Shown piece after piece: positions 18,105 through 25,316 of a stretch of DNA of 33,362 bases. The position numbers were made by a program, and so were the translations under genes. Where the stretch lies: positions 1-33,362 of the forward strand of contig CAIWMU010000265.1 of assembly GCA_903913865.1 (NCBI GenBank). Reading direction: 5' to 3'. Source of the DNA: an uncultured Verrucomicrobia subdivision 3 bacterium (GTDB lineage Bacteria > Verrucomicrobiota > Verrucomicrobiia > Limisphaerales > UBA8199). Numbering within the stretch: the stretch's first letter is position 1; the number at the start of each line of letters is the position of its first letter. Under the pieces are notes generated by a model. The model was not told where the DNA came from. It ran no database searches and saw only the letters and a program-made list of their open reading frames with translations.

Positions 18105-21100
18105 GGTAAGATTTTGTCTTGATGGAGTGGCGCAAACAACTTCACGCGGGTGCCTTGTCCCGGCTCGCTCGCCAACTCGAACCGCCCACCCACCTCCTTC
18201 ATGCGCTGGCGGATGTTGCGCAAACCGTCACTGCCCTCCACAGAAGTGCCTGGGACAAAGCCCCGACCGTTATCTTCGATGGCAACGCACATCTCTGAGT
18301 CGCTCACAACCAACCGCAACCACACCTCCCCTGCGCCGGAGTGGCGGGCTACGTTATTGCAGGCTTCCTTCACTGCCAGAAGGATATGGTGCCGCTGCTG
18401 GGTCCCAAGCGAAATCTGGGGGACTTCCGTGGGTACGTCCAGCCTGCAACGGATAGGCGTGAGGCGGAAGAAATCCTCAGCAAATTGTACCAGATAATTG
18501 GCTAGATTATCCAGCGTGTCATTCTGAGGATTGATCGCCCACACAATCCCGTCCACCGTTTGCACAGCAGATCGAGCTCGCTGTGATATCCTATCCAGGT
18601 CCTCTCCAACCTGTTCAGTCCGGTCGCGATGCGCATGGGCCCGATCGCTTATCAACGAAATCCCCGTGAGAAGTGTTCCCAGTTCGTCATGAATGTCCCG
18701 CGCGATTCGCATTCGCTCCTGCTCCAGCGCGTGTTCTTGTTGGATGACCGCCAACCGTCGTGTGAGCCTCCGCGTAGCCAGCAGCTTGACCCCCCAACCA
18801 CCCAGCCCCAACACCAGAAGGACCGACAGCAGACGGAACCAACCCGTCTGCCAAAAGGAGGGTAGGCACGTCAACACCAGCACCGCCTCCTGATCGCTCC
18901 TCACAAGGTCCTCGTTGCACGCAGTCACCCGGAACCGGTAGCGACCAGGAGGAAGGTGGGGATACTCGGCAATGCGTCGCCCTCCAGCCTCCACCCAGTC
19001 CGAGTCCAACGCGTCCAATTTGTAACGAAACCTGACCTTCTCAGGGGTGGTGAAACTTAGCGCGGAGTAGCGGAACTCCACCCGCCCCGCCCCGGGGCCA
19101 ATCGCCAACTCGGCTGTGTGCTTATCATTCGCCTTGGGCTCCAGAATCCGGATCACTGATTTCTGTGATTGCGGCACAGGGTTGTTCACATCAGCCGCCA
19201 CCACGTTGCCATCCACCTGCAACTCATCCATTACCACAACCGGGGCCACTGCATTGACTGGAATGTGCCTTGGATCAACGATCACCACCCCTTTTGCCGT
19301 GGAAAACCACATTCGGCCATCCCGTGTCCTCAGGCCCGCCGGACAAAAGCCGCCCGTACATTCCACACTTTCCATCCCTTCAGCCTTGCCATACACGACA
19401 GGTGTCAGCATCCCCAAGTCTCCATCGGCCACCCCATCGAGTTCTTCTTTGGAAACACGGAAGATCCCCCCATTGGAGCCAAACCAAAGGCGGCCGTCGT
19501 CATCCTCAAGAATTTGGGAGATAGTGTCGTTCCACAACCCTTGCCTGGTGGTGATCGACGTTATTCTGCCATTCTTCATCAGGCTCAGACCTCCATTCAT
19601 CCCGATCCACAATCGCCCCTCCTTGTCGGCGTAGAGCGCCCGGACGAAATCACCGGCCAGCCCATTCTGCGCCGTCCAGTGGGTGGTCTGGCCATTGAAC
19701 CAGCAGCTTAGGCCATCGCCCCCGGTGCCAATCCACAACCGGCCCTGGGTGTCGAGCGTCAGCGCGGTGATGTAGCCCGACTGCACCCCGTTTGTGCTTC
19801 GATAGGAGGTAAAGACCCCATCCTTGAACAACTTCAACCCATCCTGGTATGTGCCGACCCAAAGGCCGCCTCCAAGTGCCTCGCACAATGCCAGCACCGG
19901 CTCGTTATTTTCAGGATGCGCCAGGCTAAATTGTTCCAGCTTGGCCCCGCTTTTCCGGAACAGTCCACCATTCCAACTACCCAGCCAGAGCACCCCATCC
20001 CGTGCGGCGAGGACCGATGGAAGACTTTCATTGTCAAGCAGATAGCTCAGATCCGTCGAGCCGAATTCCATATCCAACCCCGAATCCGAAGTGAGCATTC
20101 CTTCGTGCTTCTCCCGAGACTCCACCACTCCTGCGTCCGAGTGGGTCGTCGTTACGTGCCGGTGCCCCATGCTCAGTCCTCCGCCGTTGGAACCGATCCA
20201 TACATTGCCATCACTGTCCTCAGCCATGGACATGATGGCATTGTGGGTCAAGCCCTCCCCGGTGGTCACGAGACGGACCCGCTTCGGCTTGAGTCGGTGC
20301 AGTCCTCCAGCGCTGGTTCCAATCCAAAGGTTTCCTTCGCGATCCTCCACCAGGCAGCGAATGGAGTTGTCTGCCAGTCCCTCCTGCATGGTCAACGAGA
20401 GTTCCTCACCCTTGCGCCAGCGCCTCAACCCCGTCGAGGCCATGCCCAGCCAGAGATCACCGTTCCGTGTTTCGCATACGTCCAGTATTGTATCCGAGGA
20501 GGCTTTGGCCTGTTGTGGAACGCGGGTCAGCACTCCGTTGGTGGCTGTGTTGAGGCGCCCACTTAAGCCGCCGAACCACAATCGCCCCGTCGGTCCACGA
20601 CGCAAGGTGGCGGTCGCGAACTCGCTGGCCGGCTCCATGTTGGGGTTCTCTCGCAGATACTGACGCCCCTTTACCTGGTGCAGAAAGCCGTTGATCACCA
20701 CCCATAATCCGTCCCCGTCACTCAGGACTCGTGAAAACGGCTCACTGCGGCGGGGTGGCATGCTCCCGTCGCGCACAAAATGTCCGTCCCTCCAGCAATC
20801 CAATCCCGCATAGGTTCCAATCCAAAGCCGGTCTTCGGCATCCTGCGCCAGCGCCATTACCACATCACTCCACAACCCGTCCCGCTGGGTCACGGCATGG
20901 AACCGTCCACCCTCGAACCGTAACACCCCCCCTCCATCCGTGCCCACCCAAAGTGTGCCTGACCGGTCCTCAAAGAGGCATAAAACGCTGCTGCTGCGGA
21001 CCCCTTCACGCTCTCCAAACCGGGTGAAGCGCATGCCGTCGAAGCGCGCCAACCCCGCCGAAGTTCCAACCCAGAGGTAACCATCCCGCGTTTGCAATAG

Positions 21101-21886
21101 TGCCGTCACCTCATTGCCCGGCAGACCGTCCTCCGCTTGCCACCGGTCCAGCCTGTATTCTGACCATGGCTCACGCCTGCCCGAAGGCAGGGTGGTGCTG
21201 ATCGGGGCGAAGCGAAGCAAAGCCTGTCGAAACCCGGGACCGTAACCGGCAAAGATCCCGCCAGCAGGCAATGGCCGCCGGTCTGCAGAAGATGTTACGA
21301 TGTTCCAATCGTTACCGTTCTCAGAAACCTCAACGCGATAGTCTGTCGCCAGACGATCAACCAGGTACCCCTCACGGTCACGCCCCCAAACCACGCGGTT
21401 GATCCGCATCGCCTCGGGCAGCTCGATCTGCACCCAGACGTTGCTGAGACCCTCGGCGATCCAGGAATGATTGTTTCCATACCGCCCATCGCTCACCCAT
21501 CGCACCTGGTGGATCTCATAACCCGCCAAAGCACCGGAGGCGGTTGGCTTACTCCCGTTGCTTGCCAGTGCCACGTTTCGCGTTGGCTCACCCTCGGGAT
21601 AAATCTCCAATTCGTCCAAACACGGCTCGCGAACATTGGTCTTGAATACCCGGAACCGGACAAACCTCGCAGACACAGCTGCAAAATCCTCAACGTTCCG
21701 TCGGGGATGTACCGGCGGTCGGAGGTGTGCCGCAGCTTGGTTGGACATTTCGATCGAAGCCTGCACCTCGTTCGACTGTTCTTGAGCAGGGCACGGTGAA
21801 CCAATCGCCAACTCAACTGCACACCAGCACAGGAAGGCTTTGGCACGGAACCGATGCAAGGACCGGATCATGTCGTAAACCACCAT
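18089..21886 (-). CDS. Sensor histidine kinase: discoidin domain, two-component propeller, Y_Y_Y, HisKA_3, HATPase
   Basis: A 1265-residue membrane sensor. After a signal-like hydrophobic segment (about 10-33) comes a discoidin-like domain (about 70-225, with LDELEIYPEG, VSDGRYGNNHSW and WVQIELPEA), then a long set of two-component-regulator propeller repeats (about 245-870; recurrent GxLWVGT or GRLWIGT), a Y_Y_Y domain (about 935-1000), one transmembrane helix (about 1014-1036), a HisKA_3 dimerisation domain with His1066 in ARDIHDELG, and a HATPase domain with N-box EACNNVARH (1174-1182) and DNGRGF (1205-1210). The large outer part probably senses a carbohydrate in the periplasm and the kinase phosphorylates the overlapping response regulator. 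Both ATG 21886 and ATG 21871 are possible starts; the latter gives a tidier signal sequence. Unlike Bacteroidota hybrid sensors it lacks a fused receiver and DNA-binding domain. Confidence 0.93.
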   Translation of the reverse strand: MVVYDMIRSLHRFRAKAFLCWCAVELAIGSPCPAQEQSNEVQASIEMSNQAAAHLRPPVHPRRNVEDFAAVSARFVRFRVFKTNVREPCLDELEIYPEGEPTRNVALASNGSKPTASGALAGYEIHQVRWVSDGRYGNNHSWIAEGLSNVWVQIELPEAMRINRVVWGRDREGYLVDRLATDYRVEVSENGNDWNIVTSSADRRPLPAGGIFAGYGPGFRQALLRFAPISTTLPSGRREPWSEYRLDRWQAEDGLPGNEVTALLQTRDGYLWVGTSAGLARFDGMRFTRFGEREGVRSSSVLCLFEDRSGTLWVGTDGGGVLRFEGGRFHAVTQRDGLWSDVVMALAQDAEDRLWIGTYAGLDCWRDGHFVRDGSMPPRRSEPFSRVLSDGDGLWVVINGFLHQVKGRQYLRENPNMEPASEFATATLRRGPTGRLWFGGLSGRLNTATNGVLTRVPQQAKASSDTILDVCETRNGDLWLGMASTGLRRWRKGEELSLTMQEGLADNSIRCLVEDREGNLWIGTSAGGLHRLKPKRVRLVTTGEGLTHNAIMSMAEDSDGNVWIGSNGGGLSMGHRHVTTTHSDAGVVESREKHEGMLTSDSGLDMEFGSTDLSYLLDNESLPSVLAARDGVLWLGSWNGGLFRKSGAKLEQFSLAHPENNEPVLALCEALGGGLWVGTYQDGLKLFKDGVFTSYRSTNGVQSGYITALTLDTQGRLWIGTGGDGLSCWFNGQTTHWTAQNGLAGDFVRALYADKEGRLWIGMNGGLSLMKNGRITSITTRQGLWNDTISQILEDDDGRLWFGSNGGIFRVSKEELDGVADGDLGMLTPVVYGKAEGMESVECTGGFCPAGLRTRDGRMWFSTAKGVVIVDPRHIPVNAVAPVVVMDELQVDGNVVAADVNNPVPQSQKSVIRILEPKANDKHTAELAIGPGAGRVEFRYSALSFTTPEKVRFRYKLDALDSDWVEAGGRRIAEYPHLPPGRYRFRVTACNEDLVRSDQEAVLVLTCLPSFWQTGWFRLLSVLLVLGLGGWGVKLLATRRLTRRLAVIQQEHALEQERMRIARDIHDELGTLLTGISLISDRAHAHRDRTEQVGEDLDRISQRARSAVQTVDGIVWAINPQNDTLDNLANYLVQFAEDFFRLTPIRCRLDVPTEVPQISLGTQQRHHILLAVKEACNNVARHSGAGEVWLRLVVSDSEMCVAIEDNGRGFVPGTSVEGSDGLRNIRQRMKEVGGRFELASEPGQGTRVKLFAPLHQDKILPCPSE

Positions 21887-21913
21887 AGCAAACCTAGGCG
21901 AGCCAACTCAAGC

Positions 21914-21930
21914 TCCGGAGTTCATCCGGA
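21914..21930. promoter_or_regulatory. TCCGGA tandem palindrome upstream of the sensor kinase
   Basis: The self-complementary hexamer TCCGGA occurs at 21914-21919 and 21925-21930, five bases apart, so the copies can form a six-bp stem or a double operator. It lies 28 bp before the ATG at 21886. Function is unknown; it could be an operator or part of the kinase mRNA leader. Confidence 0.3.
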
Positions 21931-22273
21931 AGAATAGCCGAGTCGCCTCAAATCAAATCTCCAGGGAAGGGAGAGGTGGAGGGAGTAAAAAATAGATCGT
22001 CGCCTCACGGTGGAATGCTACCCGCAATCAAAGGTCATGATTTTATAAAGCTCCGACCTGGATGGGCAGTTGGAACGGTTGAGGCACTATTCCGAGGAGT
22101 AGCGTCACCACGGACAATGGACGGCGGTTGGACGAGTTGTGACAGGATCACGGCCACCATCACACACATGCACTGTGGTTACTCGACGGGTCGATTGTCT
22201 CCCGGAAATCCGAAACCAAAGGAGGCGAACCCAAACTGGCTTCGCGAAATCCTTGCGAAACAGGGAGTCATTC

Positions 22274-22292
22274 CCAACTGGAATCCAGTTGG
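22274..22292 (-). terminator. Perfect hairpin after the redox operon
   Basis: CCAACTGG (22274-22281), loop AAT, then CCAGTTGG (22285-22292) form a perfect eight-bp stem with a three-base loop. It lies 57 bp past the stop of the last gene of the operon. No U-run follows on the minus strand, so it is either a factor-assisted terminator or a 3'-end stabiliser. Confidence 0.5.
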
Positions 22293-22349
22293 ATCACCCA
22301 AGAACTCCAAAAAATATGAAGGCCCATCGTCCACCTGCATCGATCCAGC

Positions 22350-22646
22350 TTAGGCAGCCTGGCTCCCGACGTTCGGAGCATTTGGGGGTGCCCCATCAAC
22401 AGGTCGCACCCCTCCCACACCAGCCTGCGCTTTTTCCTGACGGAAATCCTCCGCCTTCGGTTTCGCGCAATGCCCGTACTCAATGCAGTCGGCGCAGGTA
22501 TAGGTGCGGATGCAGTTTGGATCGTTCTCCAGGCGTCGCCGTTTTGCTTCACCTGTGATGGCGAGCCCAGTCAGACCGGCGAGCAGGGCGTAACGCATGC
22601 CGGATTTCAAAAAATGCCGGCGGGCAACAGTTTCGGTGGGCTTCAT
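22350..22646 (-). CDS. Small Tat-exported four-cysteine protein
   Basis: A 98-residue protein ending the redox operon. It begins with a twin-arginine signal (RRHFLKSGMRYALLAGLTGL, residues 9-28). The mature part is only about 65 residues and contains C45-x5-C51-x2-C54-x5-C60 in the stretch CIRTYTCADCIEYGHC, then a Pro/Ala/Gly-rich tail. Four spaced cysteines behind a Tat signal suggest a cofactor (iron-sulfur cluster or metal) loaded in the cytoplasm before export. The ATG overlaps the stop of the NHL-repeat gene (ATGA), so translation is coupled and it should work with that protein. I do not recognise a named family. It could be a small periplasmic electron carrier or a subunit cap; this is inference. 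Confidence 0.8.
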   Translation of the reverse strand: MKPTETVARRHFLKSGMRYALLAGLTGLAITGEAKRRRLENDPNCIRTYTCADCIEYGHCAKPKAEDFRQEKAQAGVGGVRPVDGAPPNAPNVGSQAA

Positions 22647-23698
22647 GACACGGTCTTAGGGTGGAACCGGCGGACGATTTTCCGGTAGGGGTCGAGGGTC
22701 AGGACATCGCCGTTGTCGGCCAGAGTCACATCGAAACCGGCTCCGACGGTGCAGTCGGTGCAGGCCCGCTTGGCGAGTTCCTTGTCCGTCACCAGACCGT
22801 TGGGACCCGCCACGGCACCCTTGAACTTCCCATCAGCACCATAAACATTAATCCGCGCAAGGCCTTTTTCACTCGTGATGAAGTCGCCCGCAGGGGTAAG
22901 GGTGAAGTAGGCTGGATTGCAACAGCCACAAAAGCGGTCAATCTTCATGCCGGGCTCTCCCCAGGAGGAGACAAATCGGCCATCGAGCGTGTAGGTTTCA
23001 ACGCGCAGAAGCCCGGTGTTGGCAACACGGAGCCTGCCGTCCGGGGGAATGCCGATCGCAAAATAGGGGCTGGGAATGTTGAACCCGGGATTGCCGCGGT
23101 CAGCGTCCTTCTTTCCGAAGCGTTCGAGGACATCACCGGATTTCCGGTCGCAGATGAGGACCTCACGATTGCCGGCATCGGCAAAAAACAAGCGGTCCTC
23201 GTGAGCTGCCACACTGGTCAGGTAGGTGCGGCGCCCGAGATTGGGGGATTTGAATTGTTCCCGGCCACTGCCATCGAGAATCACGTAGCGATCGGAGTAG
23301 CCGACAAGGATCGACTCCTTCCCCAGCGGCAGGATGCAGTGGGTCGGCGCTTCCAGTGGCCACTCCTTGAGTCTGGCACCCTCGGCGCTGAAGATGACCA
23401 TAGACTTCTCACCACTCACCACGATCCCCTGCCCCGACCAGAAGACAAGGCGCTTGGCCTGGTCCACACCCGTCGCAAATTCCCCTGCAGGTTCAAAGAG
23501 CAGGAGGTTCGCTGCGGTCTCCTCGAATTCACTGATATCGTAAACAAAACGATCATCCAACTTGGCCGCATTACCGCTCGCAGGCGTGGGCGGCGGGAGC
23601 AGCCGGGTCATTACCCATCCGGCAGCCGCCCCGGCAGCAACCAGTGCGCCGCCAAGGAACCCGCGTCGTTGCCATTGCCCAGTCTTTTCTTCATTCAT
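22643..23698 (-). CDS. Tat-type NHL/beta-propeller protein with FCGCC motif
   Basis: A 351-residue protein starting at ATG 23698, chosen because AAAGG lies about 11 bases upstream and the protein then starts with a Tat-like signal (QRRGFLGGALVAAGAAAGWV, 10-29). The frame is open to 23842, but that extension would overlap the previous gene by 92 bases and bury the signal. The rest is a six-bladed-type NHL propeller with repeats such as LFFADAGNREVLICDR and LRVANTGLLRVETYTLDGRF. Two cysteine motifs stand out: FCGCCNP (256-262) and CTDC (313-316), probably metal- or cofactor-binding. The protein is expected in the periplasm, anchored or released, as the exported partner of the redox complex. The downstream small four-cysteine gene overlaps it by four bases. 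Substrate or ligand unknown. Confidence 0.87.
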   Translation of the reverse strand: MNEEKTGQWQRRGFLGGALVAAGAAAGWVMTRLLPPPTPASGNAAKLDDRFVYDISEFEETAANLLLFEPAGEFATGVDQAKRLVFWSGQGIVVSGEKSMVIFSAEGARLKEWPLEAPTHCILPLGKESILVGYSDRYVILDGSGREQFKSPNLGRRTYLTSVAAHEDRLFFADAGNREVLICDRKSGDVLERFGKKDADRGNPGFNIPSPYFAIGIPPDGRLRVANTGLLRVETYTLDGRFVSSWGEPGMKIDRFCGCCNPAYFTLTPAGDFITSEKGLARINVYGADGKFKGAVAGPNGLVTDKELAKRACTDCTVGAGFDVTLADNGDVLTLDPYRKIVRRFHPKTVS

Positions 23699-23750
23699 GT
23701 CAATTTTACCTTTCCCGGTGGCCATCAGGTTGATCCAATTTCCACGGCAT

Positions 23751-25316
23751 TCACTCTTCAGCGTTCGCCAATGCGCCGGTGGGGCAGGCCTCCACAACCT
23801 TGCTGCCGCTCTTTTCCAAACCTTCCTCCAGCGATTTACCAAGTGAGATGGCCGCCTTCACCTCGAAACCACGACCCACAAAGGTGAAACCAAACTTTTC
23901 CCCGTCCTTGCTGGTGACCCGCACGCAAAGGCCGCACTTCACACACTTCCCCGGCTCGAAGAGCACGCCGGTGCCACCGTTCATCTGCACGTAGGTCGCT
24001 CGCTGCTCCCCCTTGTAGGCTGATTGCACGGCACCATACTGGTCGCTGTAAGTCCGTAGATCGCAGTCGTGGTTGGCCCGGCAGTCGCAGTGCATGCATC
24101 GCCCGGTTTCCAATACGGCAGCCTCCTTCGCGAAGGACACGTGGCCCGCATCGGCTGAGCGGACGCGCGGAATGGGTGAAGCGTGGCTCGCAAACTCCTT
24201 CAACTCCTCCGGCTGCAGGCGGCCCATCATGTGGTTATACATCTCGTAAATGCCCACAATCTGTTTCCCGTTGAGCCTCTGGCTGATGCATGTGGCCATC
24301 GCCTTGGCCTGCTGCACCGTCCTCAGGATCGGCGTGTCCCGCTTCACCGCATTTCCGGCGGAGAACACGCCGTCAATTTTGGTTTGCGAGGTGCCGGCAT
24401 CAGCGATGATGCCCTTGGCAGTCCCCGGCACGCCCAGCAGTTCGAGGTCCTCCACCGGCACCGCACCGCAGGCTACAACCACTGCGGAGAACTGCCGGCG
24501 AAGGTCCGCCATGGAAATGTCCGAACCGGCCTTTATTCCGGTGCGGATTTCGACGCCCAGCCGGTTCAAAAGCCGCAACTCCCCCTCGACCACCCAATCA
24601 GGCAGCACTTCGGTCCCATTTTCATCACGCAACCGTGGCAACACCCGTGGCTGCCGTTCAAACACAACGGACGAGTGGCCCATCAACGCAAGATAATAGG
24701 CGGTGGACAAACCCGTCATACCGGCACCGATGATGGCGACACGTTTTCCGGATGAAGGTGCGCACGGCGGCACATACGGCTCCGCGTTCTGTAGATCCCA
24801 CTCGGCGGCATGGCGCATCAGGGCGCGGATGGAAACGCTCTCATCCACAAGTCCGCGGCGGCACCCTTTTTCGCAAGGTGCGTTGCAGAACCGCTCCAGA
24901 ACGGCCGGCAGTGCCATGTCACTCCGCAGGTGCGCCACCGCAGTGCCCATTTGCCCCGCCATGATGTCACGGATGATCTGCGGCACCTCGTTGTGCACGC
25001 CGCACAACCGCTGGCATGGTGCCTCGCAATCCCCCAGGTGGTCGCTCAGCAACAGTTCCAGAGTGGATTTCCGGAAGGCGCGGATCTCGTCGTTCTGGGT
25101 TTCGACCACCATGCCGTCGGCGGCACGGGCTGAGCAGGCCGGCACGTTCTTCCCAGCCTTCGTGTCCTTCACCATGCACATCATGCAGGAGGTGAAGTGG
25201 TCATAGCCTTCGCGATAGCAGAGCGCCGGGACCTCAATCCCGATGCGGCGTGCCGCCTCCATCAGGGAGATGCCCTCTTCGCACTCGATTTCCTTGTTGT
25301 CTATGGTCAGCTTCAC
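23751..25316 (-). CDS. [2Fe-2S]/FAD/[4Fe-4S] oxidoreductase subunit related to NuoG N-terminus and GltD
   Basis: A 521-residue cytoplasmic protein starting at GTG 25316, which overlaps the stop of the NuoE-F gene (GTGA). Order: plant-type [2Fe-2S] domain with C33, C44, C47, C61; a GltD-type N-terminal iron-sulfur region (C97, C101, C105 and C144, C148, C152); an FAD Rossmann fold with GAGMTGLSTAYYL (197-209) and Glu220; AVVVACG (278-284); the FAD-closing DGVFSAGN (315-322); a CMHCDC...C cluster motif (407-418); and C458, C461, C464 plus a late C511P for another [4Fe-4S] cluster. In GltD and NfnB a second Rossmann domain for NADPH lies between the ATG-type motif and the FAD-closing motif; here only about 30 residues separate them, so that domain is missing. 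It probably passes electrons between the NuoE-F protein and the membrane subunit. Confidence 0.9.
   Translation of the reverse strand: MKLTIDNKEIECEEGISLMEAARRIGIEVPALCYREGYDHFTSCMMCMVKDTKAGKNVPACSARAADGMVVETQNDEIRAFRKSTLELLLSDHLGDCEAPCQRLCGVHNEVPQIIRDIMAGQMGTAVAHLRSDMALPAVLERFCNAPCEKGCRRGLVDESVSIRALMRHAAEWDLQNAEPYVPPCAPSSGKRVAIIGAGMTGLSTAYYLALMGHSSVVFERQPRVLPRLRDENGTEVLPDWVVEGELRLLNRLGVEIRTGIKAGSDISMADLRRQFSAVVVACGAVPVEDLELLGVPGTAKGIIADAGTSQTKIDGVFSAGNAVKRDTPILRTVQQAKAMATCISQRLNGKQIVGIYEMYNHMMGRLQPEELKEFASHASPIPRVRSADAGHVSFAKEAAVLETGRCMHCDCRANHDCDLRTYSDQYGAVQSAYKGEQRATYVQMNGGTGVLFEPGKCVKCGLCVRVTSKDGEKFGFTFVGRGFEVKAAISLGKSLEEGLEKSGSKVVEACPTGALANAEE

Larger units (their letters stand above)
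21887..22349. other. Intergenic stretch between the redox operon and the sensor kinase
   Basis: This 463-bp stretch holds the 3' end of the redox operon and the presumed promoter of the two-component pair. Visible elements are the hairpin at 22274-22292, a weaker TTCGC/GCGAA stem near 22242-22260, and the TCCGGA pair at 21914-21930. A plus-strand open frame (21976-22353) matches nothing I recognise and runs into the 3' end of the small Tat gene; I do not call it. No convincing -35/-10 pair for the kinase stands out. Confidence 0.5.

Noticed and set aside
21976-22353. Plus-strand open frame of 125 codons in the gap after the redox operon
   Set aside because: No recognisable domain or ribosome binding site, and it covers the perfect hairpin at 22274-22292 and the 3' end of the small Tat gene.
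23699-23842. N-terminal extension of the NHL protein to 23842
   Set aside because: It would overlap the preceding gene by 92 bases and place the Tat-like signal at residue 58; ATG 23698 has a ribosome binding site.
22661-23887. Plus-strand open frame of 408 codons opposite the NHL gene
   Set aside because: The minus strand encodes a recognisable NHL propeller with Tat signal and overlapping operon junctions; the plus frame is its antisense shadow.
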